Source: Manis javanica (lineage: Eukaryota; Chordata; Mammalia; Pholidota; Manidae). Taken from it: 64,000 nucleotides of DNA. Of the stretch, positions 22,885 to 35,404 are shown one piece after another; positions within the stretch are counted from its first letter, which is position 1, and every line of letters begins with the position of its first letter. The notes beneath the pieces were generated by a model, which saw nothing but the letters and a program-made list of their open reading frames with translations, made no database searches and was not told the origin of the DNA. The DNA is taken from NCBI RefSeq assembly GCF_040802235.1, contig NC_133174.1:82048647-82112646 (forward strand), given 5' to 3'. Made by a program: the position numbers and the translations under genes.

Positions 22885-25640
22885 GATCATTCATTATATA
22901 CCACAACCAAGTGGCATTTAGCCCATGAATGTTAGCTTGGTTGAACATATGGAAATCAATTAATGTAGTACACCATATAAATAGAATGTAGGGGAATGGG
23001 GGAACCTCAGGACCATTTCATAGATGGGGGGTAAGAGGGAAGCATTTGACAAAATCCAACACCATTTCATGAAAATAAATTTAATCAAATAGGAATAGAA
23101 GGGAACTTCCTCAACCTGATAGAGAGCCCTTATGAAAAACCCACGGATAACATCACACTTAACAGTAAAAGAGTGGGTGCTTTCCCCCTCACATAAGGAA
23201 CAAGACGAGGATGTCTGTTCTTGCCACTTCTATGCAGCATTGTACTAAAAAGTCCTAGTCGGGGCAATGAGGCAGGAAAAATAAAGAAAAGGCATCCAGA
23301 TTGGGAAGGAACAAGTAAAACTATATGGGTAGATGACATGTTCTTGTATATTTAAAACAGTTAAATAATCCACCAAAAAGCGCAAAAATCTGTTTGAGTA
23401 TGCAGTGGATGAGCTCAGCAAATCTGCAGGATCCCAGATCAGTGTGCTCCAACCAGCTGTATGTCTTTTTTTTTTTACTTGAAGTATCATTGATACACAA
23501 TCTTCTATTGGTTTCAAGTATACAACACACTGGTTCAATATTTATTCATATTATTAAATCCTCACCACCCAGACCCCCCGCCATAGTGCAGTTACTATCT
23601 ATCAACTCAGAGAAGATGTTACAGAATTATTGACTGCATTCTCCATGCTGTACTACCATGACCATGACCAACTTATATTGAGAATGAGAATTATTGTGCC
23701 TCTTTATCCCCCTCACCTTCCCCCAAACACCTGCCCCAACCCCTCCCCCTTGATAACCATTAGTTAGTTCTCAGTGTCTATGAGTCTACTGCTCTGTGGT
23801 TCCTTCACCAGTCAGTTGTATTTCTGAGCACTAGCAGTGATCAATCCAAAACTGAGGTTAAGACAATAACTCCTTTTAACAAATCATCAAAAAGAACAAA
23901 ATACTGGGAAATAAATTTAAGAAGAGATGTGTAAGACTTGTACTCTGAAAACTGAAAGAAATTAAAGAGGACCTAAATTAATGGAAAGGCACCCCATGTT
24001 AGCGGATTGAAGATTTCATATCGTTAAGTAGTCCATAATCCCCAGGGCAATATGCGCAGATTCAATGACATGCCTCTTAGAATATAACCTGGCTTCTCTG
24101 TAAGAATGGACAAACCGATCCTAAAACTCATATGGAAATGCAAGGGGCACAGATGGCCAAAAGAATCTTGAAAAAGAAAAAGTCAGAGGATCCACCACAC
24201 TTCCCAGTTTTAAAACTTACTGTAGAGGTACTGCAATCCTAAAAAGCATGGTACTGGCGTTATGATAGACATATAGGTCAATGCTTTAGAATTAGCGCCA
24301 GAAATAAGCCCATATGTCTATCAACAGTTGATTTTCAATAAGGGTGCCAAGGCCATTCAATGGAGGAGCGAATAGCCTCTTCAACAAATGGTGCAGGCAC
24401 AACTGGGTATCCACAGACAAAAGAAGAAATTTGGTCCCCAGTCTCACACCATGTACAAAAATTAACTCTAAAGTGGATCACAGAGGTAAATGTAAGGGCT
24501 GAAAGTATAAAACTTTTGGAATAATACCTAGGTTTACTCCCCATGACCTCAGATTAAACCAAAGTTACTTGACTATGACAGCAAAAGAACAGCTGCCAAA
24601 GGCAAACAAACAAACAAAAAAGATGATTTGTATGCCTCCCAAATCAAAAACTTTGGTGCAACCAAGGATTCTACCTAGAAAGTGAAAGGACAGCCTAAAG
24701 GATGGGACAAACTTTTGCAAATCATGTATCTGATAAGGGTCTATCTTCCAGAATGCATGAAGAACTCTTACAACTCAACACCAGAAATAAATAAAAAGTA
24801 AAAAAAGGCAAGCAACCCAGTGAAACAGCAGACAAAGATTTTGAAAAGGTGTTCTTGCAAAGCAGTTATAAATGGCCAAGAGGCACATGAAAAGATGCTC
24901 AAAATCATTAGTGGATAGGGCAATGCAAACCAAAATCACCATGAGATGGCTATTCACACCCTGTGGGAGGGCTCTTATAGTCAAGACAAGGCAAAAGAAG
25001 GCAAAGCAAGCGGAAAATAACAAGTTTGGGGGAGGATATGGAGAAACTGGGACCCGCATTCACTGCTACAAGGAATGCCAAATTGTCCTGGTGCTGTGGG
25101 GAATCAGTTGGGGGGCTCCTCATTCAGGTAATCATGGAAATACCATATGACCCCGCTATGCCAGCCCTAGCTGTATACCCACAAGAATTGAAAACTGGTG
25201 TTGGAACAGAACCTTGTACAGGAATCATCACCGCAGCGCTGTTCACGATGGCTACAAGGTGGGAATCACCCAAACGTCACCAGCCGATGAACGGATACAC
25301 AACATGAGGTTGACCCCTGGTCTAGAGAATGTTATTCAGCCATGAAAAGGGACGGAGAGCTGATTCATGCTACAGTGTGCACGAGCCACAAGGCAAACAT
25401 TATGCTGAGTGAAAGGGGCCAGAGACAGCAGGCAGCCTGTTTACTGGTGTGACGCCATTTGTAGGAAGTCCCCAGAATAGGCAAGCCTCCATGGACAAGG
25501 AGCAGATTCGGAGCAGCCTCAGGGCAGAGACGGCAGTGGGGGGAGTGCCTGAGGAGTTCGGGGGTTTCTTTTTGCAGTGGTGCCAATGTCTCGGGACTAG
25601 ATTGCTGTGATGGATGCCCAACATTGTGGGTGTATACTTG
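22885..25640 (+). mobile_element. Old L1 (L1M) ORF2 to 3' UTR, interrupted
   Basis: From 22885 the sequence follows L1 ORF2 (palm region 'aagcatttgacaaaatccaa', 'aggaacaagacgaggatgtc', a decayed active site near 23335). It is broken at 23467-23811 by an antisense insertion, then continues through the ORF2 C-terminus to the 3' UTR near 25640. Many stops and shifts are present. From about 24950 the copy is markedly richer in G, C and CpG than its relatives. Confidence 0.75.
23467..23811 (-). mobile_element. L1MA-like 3' UTR nested in old L1
   Basis: A T run (23467-23476) followed by reversed L1 3' UTR sequence lies inside the ORF2 of the surrounding L1. The host sequence is duplicated at the two edges with decay: 'cagctgtatgtc' on the left and 'cagttgtatttc' on the right. 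This gives the order of insertion. Confidence 0.7.
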
Positions 25641-26061
25641 GTGCCACTGGATCGTATCTGTTTGTCATTTCTCCTGTCCAGTGAGAAGTGAGAGTCCCCT
25701 CAAAGAAAGGTGCCAGAGTGCAGGGTGCACAGGCTACTGCCGGCACCTCTTCCTTGCAGGCCCAGGCCCACCAGGGGCCAATGCAAAAGCAGAGAGCTCA
25801 CCGGATGTACGTCACAAAGCATGCGCCTCGACCTATGAGGGCCTGTCCGTGGTCGCTAGGACATGGAGAAGTGGCATGGGTGCCGACTGTCCTGAGAGGT
25901 TGGGGCCAAGTGGCGCACTGCACTGCATGCCACCGCACCTCATCACCCCGCAGCGCATCCCACTGCACCAGACCGCACCGCACCACACCACAGGGCTACG
26001 CCGGTTTGAGAAAACACACCCAGCACCCAACACGCCCCGGGATAGCAGCCGTTGAGAGTCG

Positions 26062-26525
26062 TCTGGTGGCCACAGGAGGACCCGCTCCCGCACCACCCAA
26101 GCCGAGCTTCTGTTATAGGTGAGCCATATGTAGTGCCTCCTGTGGGAGGGCCACTATACCCAGCGCCTGTGGTAGAGGCGACCTTCCTAGAGGCCATCAC
26201 CCAGTACCTGATGGCCAAGGTCTTGGGGCTGGCACGCAACGAGGCCCAGAAATATGGCAGGCAGGAGGTGCATCACCCCAGAGCTTGTGGACTTGGTGGT
26301 GCACAACAACCCGCTGCTCAGCAGCTTCTTTGGGGTAAGTACCATCTCCCAGGTGGCCCTGGCCTGGCAGTAGCTTTCTCAACATGACCTGGGTCCCTGG
26401 GCCTCGGCCGACCGGCACCAGACCCTGTCACAACTGGCACAGTCCCAAACTGGCTGGTGCTTTGGGCAAAGTCATTGACCTTCAATAAAGCGTTTTAAGA
26501 AAAATAAAAAATAAATTTAAAAAAG
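26062..26525 (+). pseudogene. Processed pseudogene of a short histone H2A variant
   Basis: Translated pieces align along the H2A histone fold. A basic tail (RRTRSRTTQAEL, about 26077-26112) and a decayed alpha-1 region with three stops (26113-26165) come first. After a frameshift comes TFLEAITQYLMAKVLGLARN (alpha-2, about 26183-26242), and after another ELVDLVVHNNPLLSSFFGVS (alpha-3 and C-terminus), ending at TAG 26371-26373. Acidic-patch residues of canonical H2A are replaced (Gln, Lys and Gly in alpha-2; Asn-Asn-Pro for Asp-Glu-Glu). There is no C-terminal tail. Both features fit the short testis H2A group (H2A.B/L/P-like). AATAAA at 26484-26489, an A-rich end near 26499-26525 and no introns indicate retroposition. 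Bases 25641-26061 may be its 5' UTR or unrelated sequence. Which variant is uncertain. Confidence 0.7.
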
Positions 26526-26544
26526 TAATATATGTTCCATTTTC

Positions 26545-28665
26545 ATTTTGATGTTAAGTTAAATGCTATTTAGTATTGCTAAAATGGCAATATTTCCCAA
26601 ATTGATCTACATGTTCAATGTAATCCTACCAAACTTCTAGGTGGCTTCTTTGCAGAAGTTGTTAGCTTATCCTAAAATTTATATGGAAGCAGAAGAGACT
26701 CAGAATAGCTAAAACGATTTTGAAAGAGAACAACAAAAGTTGAAGTCTCACACATCCTGATTTCAAAACTCATTACAAAGCTACAGTAGTTAAGGCAGTG
26801 TGATATTGGCATGAGCAGTGACTTATAGATCAATGGAATAGAACTGAGAGGCTGGAAATCAACTTGTACATTTGCAGTGCATTGGTTTTCAACAAGAGTG
26901 TCAAGACCATTTAGAGGGAAAAGGAGAGTATTTCCAACAAATGGTACTGGGATAACTAGATACCCACATGCAAACAGAAGAATTTGTACCCTTGCCTTAT
27001 ACACATAACAATAATAACATATTGACATAGTTAACAAAATATTAACTCAAAAGTGATCAAAGATCTGCACATAAGAACTAAAACTACAAGAATCTTAGGA
27101 AAACACATAGGATATAAATCTTATGACTTTGGACTAGGCAATGGTTTCTTAGATATCACACCAAAACCATAAAAGAACAAACAAATGAAAAGATAAATTG
27201 GAGATCATCAAAATGAAAAACTTCTGTGCTTCAAAGGACACCATCAGGAAATAGAAAAGATACCCCACAGAATGGGAGAAAATATTTACAAATCACATAT
27301 TTGTTAAATGACTTCGATCCATAGTATATAAAGAACCCCTATAATTCAATAATAAAAGGACAAATAGCCCAATTAAAAAATGGAAAGTATCCAAATAGAC
27401 ATTTTTCCAAATGAGATGTACAAATAGCTAATAAGCAAATAGAGAGAAGCTCGACATAATTATCCATCAGAGAAATGCAAATCAAAACCAAAATGAGATA
27501 TCACTTCACACCCAATAGGATGGAAATAATCAAAAAGGCAGATCTCATAGACAAAGAGATCAGAATTGTGGTTACCAGAGGCTTGGGGTAGGATGGGGCT
27601 GAGGGTAGGAAAAATTGGAGGCAGGTGGTCAAAAGATACAACTTTCAGTTATGTTAAATCAGTACAAGGGATGAAATGTACAACATGATGACTATAGTGA
27701 ACACTGCCATATGATACATACAAAAGTTGTTAAGAATAGATCCTGAGAGTTTTCATCACAAGGAAAAACTTTTTTCTTTTTACCATATCTATATGAGATG
27801 ACTGATACTAGCTACACCTAATGTGGTAATCATTCCCATAATATATGTAAATCAAGCCATCATGTTGTATATCGTAAACTTATACAGTGATGCATGTCAG
27901 TTATTTCTCAATAAAATTGGGAAGCAGAGAAGACACATAGTAACAAGTATTGGCAAGGATGTGGAGAATTTGGAACCCTTATATACTGCTAGTGAGAATG
28001 CAAGTGGTACAACTGCTTTGGAACATAATCTGTCAGTTACTCAGTTAATCATAGTTACCATGTGATCCCACAATTCCACTGCTAGGCATACACCCAAGAG
28101 AACTGAAAATTATGTCCACACAAAAGTTTGTACACAAATGTTCACAGCAGCATTATTCAAAACAGCCAAAAAAACAGAAACAACACAAGATTCCATCAAT
28201 TGCCGGGTGAAGAAATAAAATGTAGTATAGTTACACAATGTTATATTATTTGGCAGTGAACAGGAATGAAGTACTGATTCATGCTACAATATGAATGAAT
28301 CTTGAAAATGTTCTGCTAAATGAATGAAACCGGACACAAAAGGCCAGGTATTTTATGATTCCATTCATATGAAATGTACAGAATTGGCAAATCCATACAC
28401 ACGGAAAGCAGATTAGTGGTTTCCAAGGGTGAAAGGGAAAAGAGCTGGGAGGAAGTGGGGAGTAATCGCTTAAGGGCACAGGGAATTTTTTTTGGGGGGG
28501 GCGAAGTGATAAAATTGTAAAATCGATTGTGGTGATGGTTGTTCAACTCTGTAAATACACTAAAAAACTATTGGATTGAACACTTGAAAATGATGAACTG
28601 TATGGCATGTGAATTATATTTTGCTAAAGCTTTTCTAAGAAAAAAGTGGTATGTATTCATTATAA
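26545..28665 (+). mobile_element. Old L1 (L1M) ORF2 C-terminus and 3' UTR
   Basis: The copy starts again upstream of the region already present at 24050-25640, so it is a separate element. It contains 'gcaatatttcccaaattgat', 'gacaccatcaggaaatag' and the 3' UTR block 'agcagattagtggtttccaa'. It is split at about 27546-27940 by another L1 3' UTR. All frames are broken. Confidence 0.75.
27546..27940 (+). mobile_element. L1MA-like 3' UTR nested in old L1, sense
   Basis: The host reads '...aatcaaaaaggcagat' before and 'aacaagtattggcaaggatg' after, which are adjacent in L1. Between them lies an L1 3' UTR with 'gtacaacatgatgactatag' and 'gttatttctcaataaaattg'. The TSD is too decayed to state. Confidence 0.65.
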
Positions 28666-28739
28666 AAACGAGAAAACTTAGAAGAGTCAAAAAGACAAAA
28701 AGTTCACATTTTCAAAAAACACTGTTTCCCAATTGCCCT

Positions 28740-29095
28740 CAGGATTGATTAAGTCAAAAATCTTCATCCTGACATGTAAAAATCTCATGATTTGTTTCAT
28801 TTACTTCACCACCTTTCATCATTCTCGCATTGGCACCATATGTCTCAACTCCAACAAACCAGTCGTTTCTCTCCAAACATTCCACGCTCTCTTACAAGTC
28901 TGTACACTTGCACTCATCATTTTCAGGCCTGCAGTTGCTGGTCCCTCCATTCTTCACTTGATTAACTGTATTCATCCATCACAATTGGCTTAGTATCACC
29001 TCCACCAGCTTTCCTGACCCCTGGGATTTGGTGTACATCCTTGGTGTCTTATAGCTCTGTGTGCTTATTTTTATCAAATCATTCCCTGCATGTTA
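28740..29095 (+). repeat. L2 LINE fragment
   Basis: 'ccaaacattccacgctctct' and 'cacctccaccagctttcctg', followed by 'tagctctgtgtgcttatttt', follow the L2 3' region order. Decayed. The end is AT-rich. Confidence 0.55.
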
Positions 29096-29119
29096 ATTTT
29101 AAAAATTAAAAATTAAAAA

Positions 29120-29860
29120 AGTGTACACCAACTCTCAAATGAAAAAAAGGACTTGAGCAGAGCCTCTAAGATCTCTGGGACAATGTCAAAAGGTAGAAAA
29201 TTCATGTCATTAAAGGCCCAGAGGGAGCAGAAAAAGGGATTGCTACAGAAAGCCATTTAGGAATAAATAATTGTGAAAGCTTCCCAAAATTTTATCATAA
29301 ACATAAACTTACAGATTCAAGAACTCCAAACTCCATGAATTTAAAGACAATCACCCCTAGACAGATAATAAAACTGCTTAACACCAGATAAGGAAAAATC
29401 TTGAAAGAAGCTAGAGGAAAATAATACATAATATATATGATAACAATATGAAATACTGTGGGTTTCTGAACAGAAACCATGGAGAGCAGAAGACAGAGAA
29501 CAATGTCTTTAAATTGCTGAAAAGAGAGAACTGCCAGACCAGAATTCTATATCCAGTAAAAAAAAATATCCTTCAGGAATGAAGGCAAAGTAAAGACATT
29601 CTTAAATGAAGAAAAACTTAAGAGAATTCATCAACAGCTCTCCAAGCAATACTACAGAAAGTTCTGGTAAACATACATGACACCAGAGAGAACCTTGGAA
29701 CTTGAGTAATAAAGAAAAACAGAAATAGTAAATATAAAAGACTATTTTCCTTCCCTTAAGTTCTTTAAAATATGTATGACTGCTAATAGCAAAAAGTATA
29801 ACATGGTCTTGAGGCGGTTTTAATGCATTCAGATATGATACCTATGAAAACTTTAGAAGA
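29120..29860 (+). mobile_element. Ancient L1/HAL1-like ORF1 fragment
   Basis: 'cagaaaccatggagagcaga', 'agaactgccagaccagaatt' and 'agacattcttaaatgaag' are conserved blocks of ORF1 C-terminal coding sequence. No ORF2 follows. It could be a HAL1 or a fragment of an old L1. Confidence 0.55.
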
Positions 29861-29972
29861 TTAGAGGAGGATGGCAAAGTGCTTATAAGGCCTCACCCCT
29901 TAAAAATTTATTAACAGGAAACTTAATTGAGTTTGGAAAAATGCACACAGCTGTGTAACCAAGTTGACAATC

Positions 29973-30305
29973 AAGATACAGAGAGGTTTCAGCAGACTCA
30001 CAGAACCCAAGAATGGACTAACAGTTGCCAAAGGGAAAGGGACTGGGGTGGTTGGAAGGGAGGGACAAGGAGAGTAAGGGTCATTACGATTAGCACACAA
30101 AATGTAGTGGTGGGGGGAGGGGCTCAGAGAAGGCAGTATAGCACAGAGAAGACAAGTAGTGACTCTATAGCATCTTACTACGCTGATGGACAGTGACTGT
30201 AATGGGTATATGGTGGGGACTTGATAATGGAGGGAAATCTAGTAACCACAATGTTGCTCATGTAATTGTATATTAATGATAACAAAAAAAAGATACAGAG
30301 AAGTT
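29973..30305 (+). mobile_element. Young L1 3' UTR fragment with TSD
   Basis: The insert (29989-30289) begins inside the L1 3' UTR ('agcagactcacagaacccaa') and ends in an A run. It is flanked by 'aagatacagagaggtt' (29973-29988) and 'aagatacagagaagtt' (30290-30305), identical except for one base. It is a severely 5'-truncated insertion of the young family, about 300 bases long. Confidence 0.9.
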
Positions 30306-32455
30306 CCAAAATAATGAATATAATCATTCCTCCCAAGAGTTTCATCAGGTCACTTTGCATTCCTTCATTCTCTCCCCTCCCCCACCATGGTTAATAATTT
30401 ATTCCCTTTCCCTGGATTTTTTGTAAGCTCATCTTGACACAGGTGAGTCTACCCAGATCTTTAAAGTTGTTAGTGTGCCCTGATATAACAGGGGCACATC
30501 GTCGAATTTTGATTCTGAAACGTCCTGAGATAGGGATAGGGCCATGGGAAAGTCAGGGAAGGGTGGGAAGCACAGTAGAGATTACTTATTAATGAAGAAA
30601 AGAACATTAATGTTCTAGTAAGGATCTGGTGCATTGTCATAATCCCATGAGGATTTTTGGATGACATAATCCCCTCAAATCAGTCACCATGTTGGGTAAT
30701 GACTTTGTTCTTGCTCATCTTGTGTGTGGGTCATCGTAAATTTTTGGTTGTCCATGTTTCATTTTGGCCACTGGATAGCAAAGTCATGTAAGAAGACTTA
30801 ACTCAAGTATTTATTCCTTAATTGTGGTATTCAGATTTCTTTTAGGCTTGTGAATTTCACCCCAGTGTTTGAGTTTAACCACTTGATCCCCACATCTATC
30901 CCTCCCCTGTGAAGCATATTCCATTGCTAAGGGAAAAAGAAATATGAAATTGCTTCCTGTCGTCTGTATAACTGTTTTGATAGATTGAGATGTTTGTCTA
31001 TAAAGGATATTTCTCAGCTCAAAGATCATGTAAATAATTATATTCCTTTGCTCAATGGGTTGTTCATTTCTAATGAGGCTGCCAGTTCTCAGAGAGCATC
31101 TATAAAATCATTTTTAAATAACATAAACAGGGGCTACAACCATGTAAAATAAGTGTGCATATGGACAAAGACTGGGAACACAGATAACTGAAATCAGTTG
31201 TGTTAGGGTGGTGGGATAATGTGAATTTTTTTTTTTTGCTTTTAAAATGTTCCTTGATATTGTTACAGTATTGCTTTGTAATTAATAAACATCAGAAAGG
31301 GGACTATAGGAACCTAGAAAAGATGCCAGGAACAGATACCGTCTGGCCAAGGCCCAGAGCATGCAGGGCACAGATACTTGCTAGTTACAGTTATTCCATA
31401 GGCTCTTTATTTACCTGGGTGCTCAGGTTGGCACAGGCTTGGGTATGGCAAGTGCTTTCTTAGGGGACTATTATCTATAAGTTAAAGCTAGGGAGACATC
31501 ACTATTACAATTCCAAACACATCCTTCTGCTTTAAAACTGGCTGCCCTCCACTTGGCTTTGGCATCAAGGTTTCTGCTTGGGTTAATCTAGATTGGAAGG
31601 GTGACATTTGACTAGCCTCCTTGATAACATCTGTTTCAGGTATCACTTTTCTGGGTCATTTTAGCAGATTTTCAAGTTGAATTTTGGAAGAATACACGGA
31701 TAAAATTCCCAGCTCCCACCATATCCTTGTCCTATAGTATATATTCAGGTAGGATTCTTCTTTCAGGGACCGGGAGGGGAAGTCCCATCGATTTCAGTAG
31801 ACGTTATGCCTTGCAATTAGAAGCTCACTATGAAAGTATTAAGACAAATACTGAGATTTGCTTTTGCCTGTTGGCATTCAGTCACAGTCCTGGTAGCTGT
31901 GGCTTGAGATGCCTTCCACGTGCTTCCTGTATTGCCTGATGATAGGTTGAACACAGTAACTACTGTCATTTTTAAAGAGAAAAAGGGAGACATCTACCAA
32001 AAGACAGGCAGTTCCTTCTAACTCACCAAACAAATTTGAGGTGAGGACTTTTGTAATGAGGTAGTGGCCTCAAATGTTACTCAGTCTCACTAAGAGCAGA
32101 CCTTCTATCTTGAGAACCCACAGGCTTTTCATTGGCTATTCTCAATGTAAAAACACTTACGGGAGTCTTAATTTTGCCATCCCCTGATTGAATCTCACGG
32201 TCCTTTTCTGAGCTACTTGCAGTTAATATTTGGTTAAAGAAAGGCATGGCTGGTGATGCAAGCTTCTCCCGTTTTCTGAGCAAGAGAACTGAAATTCAGC
32301 ATTTGTAAATTGACAGTCTCATAGGCCTGGGATTTTGAGTGAGCTTAACACACAATTCTGAACATATATTTGCATGTGCATTGGGAATCAGCTAGACCTA
32401 ACAGACATCTGTAGATTACCAAACAACAACAGAACAGAAATTATTCTTTTGAGAC
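30306..32455. other. Repeat-poor stretch, no recognised gene
   Basis: About 2.1 kb with few recognisable repeats. An old L1-like flank may reach to 30420, and a T run lies at 31229-31239. Base composition is less AT-rich than neighbouring unique DNA. A possible exon on the minus strand is listed separately. Nothing else protein-like was found. Confidence 0.45.
32161..32275 (-). other. Possible unannotated exon (115 bp)
   Basis: On the minus strand, a pyrimidine-rich stretch ending 'ttctcttgctcag' precedes 115 bases that are open in exactly one frame (38 codons after one leading base). They are followed by the strong donor GTAAGTG (plus-strand 32154-32160). The peptide begins KREKLASPAMPFFNQIL and has mixed composition, unlike a repeat shadow. 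I do not recognise the protein. Chance splice-like signals are common, so this is only a candidate. Confidence 0.25.
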
Positions 32456-32459
32456 CTCT

Positions 32460-33370
32460 GTATTTTTGCTCTTAGACTTATGGTTTGATCCACTCTTAAG
32501 TTAAATTTTTTATGGTATAAGATAAAGGTCCAACTTTGTTCTTTTATATGTGGCTATTAAGTTATATCATTACCATTAATTGAAAAGACTATTTTTTCCC
32601 TATTGAATGGTCTTCACATACATTAAAATCAGTTGATCATAGATGCATGGGCTTATTTCTGGATGCTTAATTTTATTCCATTATCTATAAATCTATCCTT
32701 GTGCCAGTACCACAGTCTTGATTACCACTGCTTTGGTAATAAGTTTTGAAATGGGAATAGTGAGCCCTCCTACTCTGTTTTCGTTCTTTCTTTCTTTTTT
32801 TAGGATCAGTTTGTCCATTCTATTGTAATTTTACATGAATTCTGGAGTCAGCCTGTCATTTTTTACAAATAGGTCAGTTGGGGTTCCAGTGCTTTGAATC
32901 TGCAGATCAGTTTGGGTATGTTCAGTTTTCTGAACTATAAATATAGGATATTTATTCATTTATTTAGATCTTCAACTTCTTTCAACAATATTTTATAGTT
33001 TTCAGAATATAAGTTTTGCTTCTTTTGTTAGATTTATTCCTAAATATTTTATTCCTTTTGATGCTATTTTGAATGAAATTTTTTCTTAATTTTCCAATTG
33101 TACATTACAAGTATATAGAAATTAGATTTATTTTGTATAGTTATCTTGTATCTTTCAACCATGCCAAACTCATTTATTAGCTAATAATTATTTGTTACTC
33201 ATTTTTAATAAATTTTTGTGGATTCTTTAGGATTTTCCTGTTATCTTTTAATAGAGATAGTTCTTCTTTTTCAATCTGTATTCCTTTTATTTCTATTTTT
33301 TCCCAAATTTCCCTGGCTAAAACCTCCATTACAATAATGAGTAGAAGGTAGTTGCTTTGAGAAATTATTC
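32460..33370 (-). mobile_element. Old L1 ORF2 fragment, antisense
   Basis: The plus strand carries reversed ORF2 blocks: 'ccttgtgccagtaccacagt', 'gatttattcctaaatatttt' and 'ggattctttaggattttcct'. One open piece on the minus strand (33386-33195) encodes VLAREIWEKIEIKGIQIEKE, the segment before the RT active site. Heavily mutated. Confidence 0.75.
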
Positions 33371-33399
33371 CATTTTTCTTAGGCAAGCAGCTGGAATCA

Positions 33400-34433
33400 C
33401 TGGCAAGAAAAAGTATTTATAAAAAACAATGAAAATCCTTAAAGAAAGAAAAAGAAATTTGGGAACAATGTAAAACATTATGGTTTTATAAAGGTATTAT
33501 GTCTACATATGGATTTTCATGACAAATACTCAAATATTGCAGAATTCCTATTACTCCAATGTTTCATGGGCAAAGAGTGAATAGATTGAAAAGGATAATT
33601 ATCTACATATATGGAAAATCTAAGAAGAATGTTTTGGCTCTACTTTGTAAAATTACTCAGTCAGAATATTGAATAATTAAGAACTAATAATGAAGACTTG
33701 TAGCTAATTTGAAAATAACTGAATGAAAAATGAATTTACTGTGACTAAATCAATACTTGTTAGTTATTAAGTACAATCCCACAATATCTTGGGAATGTTG
33801 TTACTCTAAACAAAGTTATTTGGGCTAAATATCTTAAAATGTTCTCCAATCTGTCCTTTTCCCTTACCCCTTTTCAACAAAAAGTCACAATTGTTTTATG
33901 CTACTGAGAAAACTATAAAAAATATCCCATCATCAAACCTTTTTGATTGTTTTTTCAAAATATCTCTCATGTTTTCTTTCATTGTTCAGTTTATTCATTA
34001 TTCATTATATAGTTATCCCACTAGTATTATTTTAGATCAGGCCCATCACTATATTTTCTTAGCAGATTCCCAACTATTCTTTCTGCATCCTAACTTCTTT
34101 CTACCCTACTTCCTATAATTCATCTAATAGAAACACTAGCATAAAATTTTATTGTGCCACATGCACTGAAGTTTTTCCATTGTTTCTGGTTGCCTTTTGG
34201 AAAACATGTAAGCTCCTATTCGCACATTATAGAGCCTCCATAATTTGTCTCTACTATATCCTTCCCCTTCACTTCATTGTTCCCTTTATCAAAATCATAC
34301 CCACCCTTCAAGGGTATTTATCTTGTATATTTCTTAGATAAATCCATGTGAATAGGCCAGACCTATTTGTCAGTGGGGTGGTACAAAGATGTTAGAGTTT
34401 GACAGAACTAAACTGAACAAAAGACAAAAGGGT
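33400..34433. other. AT-rich stretch, with a weak L2 match
   Basis: No gene is seen. 34155-34325 has an L2-like order ('gtctctactatatccttccc', 'atacccacccttcaaggg') and may be a decayed L2 piece on the plus strand. Confidence 0.4.
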
Positions 34434-34680
34434 GGTATAGAAGAACATGGGTTTTGGAGTCAAGGTGACTTATACACTTTCACTTACTAGCTGTTTGGCT
34501 TTGGGATAAATTAATCTCTGAGCATCTCAGTATTAACACCTGTAAAATTGTGATGATAGTACCTATTTTTGCATGAAAGTTGTAAGGATTAAATGAAATA
34601 ATATGGGTAAATGTGTCTGCCTAGTAGAGTCCTTGACATAAAATAGCCATCTAGTAAATGTCAGTACCTGTTAATATTAT
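34434..34680 (+). repeat. MIR SINE
   Basis: A nearly complete MIR: 'gggttttggagtcaaggtga', then 'cacttactagctgtttggct', 'ctgtaaaattgtgatgatag', 'aaggattaaatgaaataa' and the tail 'tagtaaatgtcagtacctgt'. MIR is a tRNA-derived SINE mobilised by L2 in early mammals. Confidence 0.9.
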
Positions 34681-35404
34681 TATTTACATTAGTATTAATA
34701 AGATAAGTTTAAATTAACAGGACTTCAGCTAAATAAAGATACTGGAATTTTTAGAGCACAAATACTAACACCAGGGATCTTGACAATAGAGGAGTCAGAG
34801 AAAGACTAAAGGTATTAACAGGAAAGACAGAAACAAAGCAAAATGGATGAGTATGAATGTTAGGTTTGAATTCAATACTTCTGAGATGTCTACTTCAAGC
34901 TCAATCTGGTATTCTTTGAGGCTCAGGCTGAGAATCTAAAGACTAGGCTGCACATTATGATTTTTCTTTTCTTATTTCAAGGAATTCTTCCTTTCTAGAT
35001 GATTGCAATAAAAACCAAAATGTATTAGGCCAGGTATTCACAGCCTTGTGAATTAATGGTTTACATCATTATTTGACTTATGCTTTACCAAGTCAACTGT
35101 ATTAAAACTACTTCAGTGCATGAGCACTTTCCTCCACGTAATTTCATGACTTATGCCCTCATTTGATTGTGGCCTTTGCTCTATAAATACCTTATTTACT
35201 AAAGTTTATTCCTTGCCTTCCTTTATTTTCTTGAAAGAATTCATAGCTAAACTGATCATGATCATGTTTTTTTCTGCTTTACAATGGTTTATGTCCCAAT
35301 AGTTCACATTTCTTACTCTTTATGCTTGATGACACATTTGGGAATATTACATGTATTTTATTTCAACATATTAGATTTGTTGTGATATAGACTATATAGA
35401 GAGA
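34681..35404. other. AT-rich unique-looking stretch
   Basis: No gene, exon-like block or repeat family recognised before the L1 insertion at 35419. Confidence 0.45.

Noticed and set aside
25641-26061. Overlapping frames of up to 144 codons upstream of the H2A pseudogene
   Set aside because: Frames in both strands overlap in GC-rich sequence with an ACCGC/CACCA repeat. No domain was recognised.
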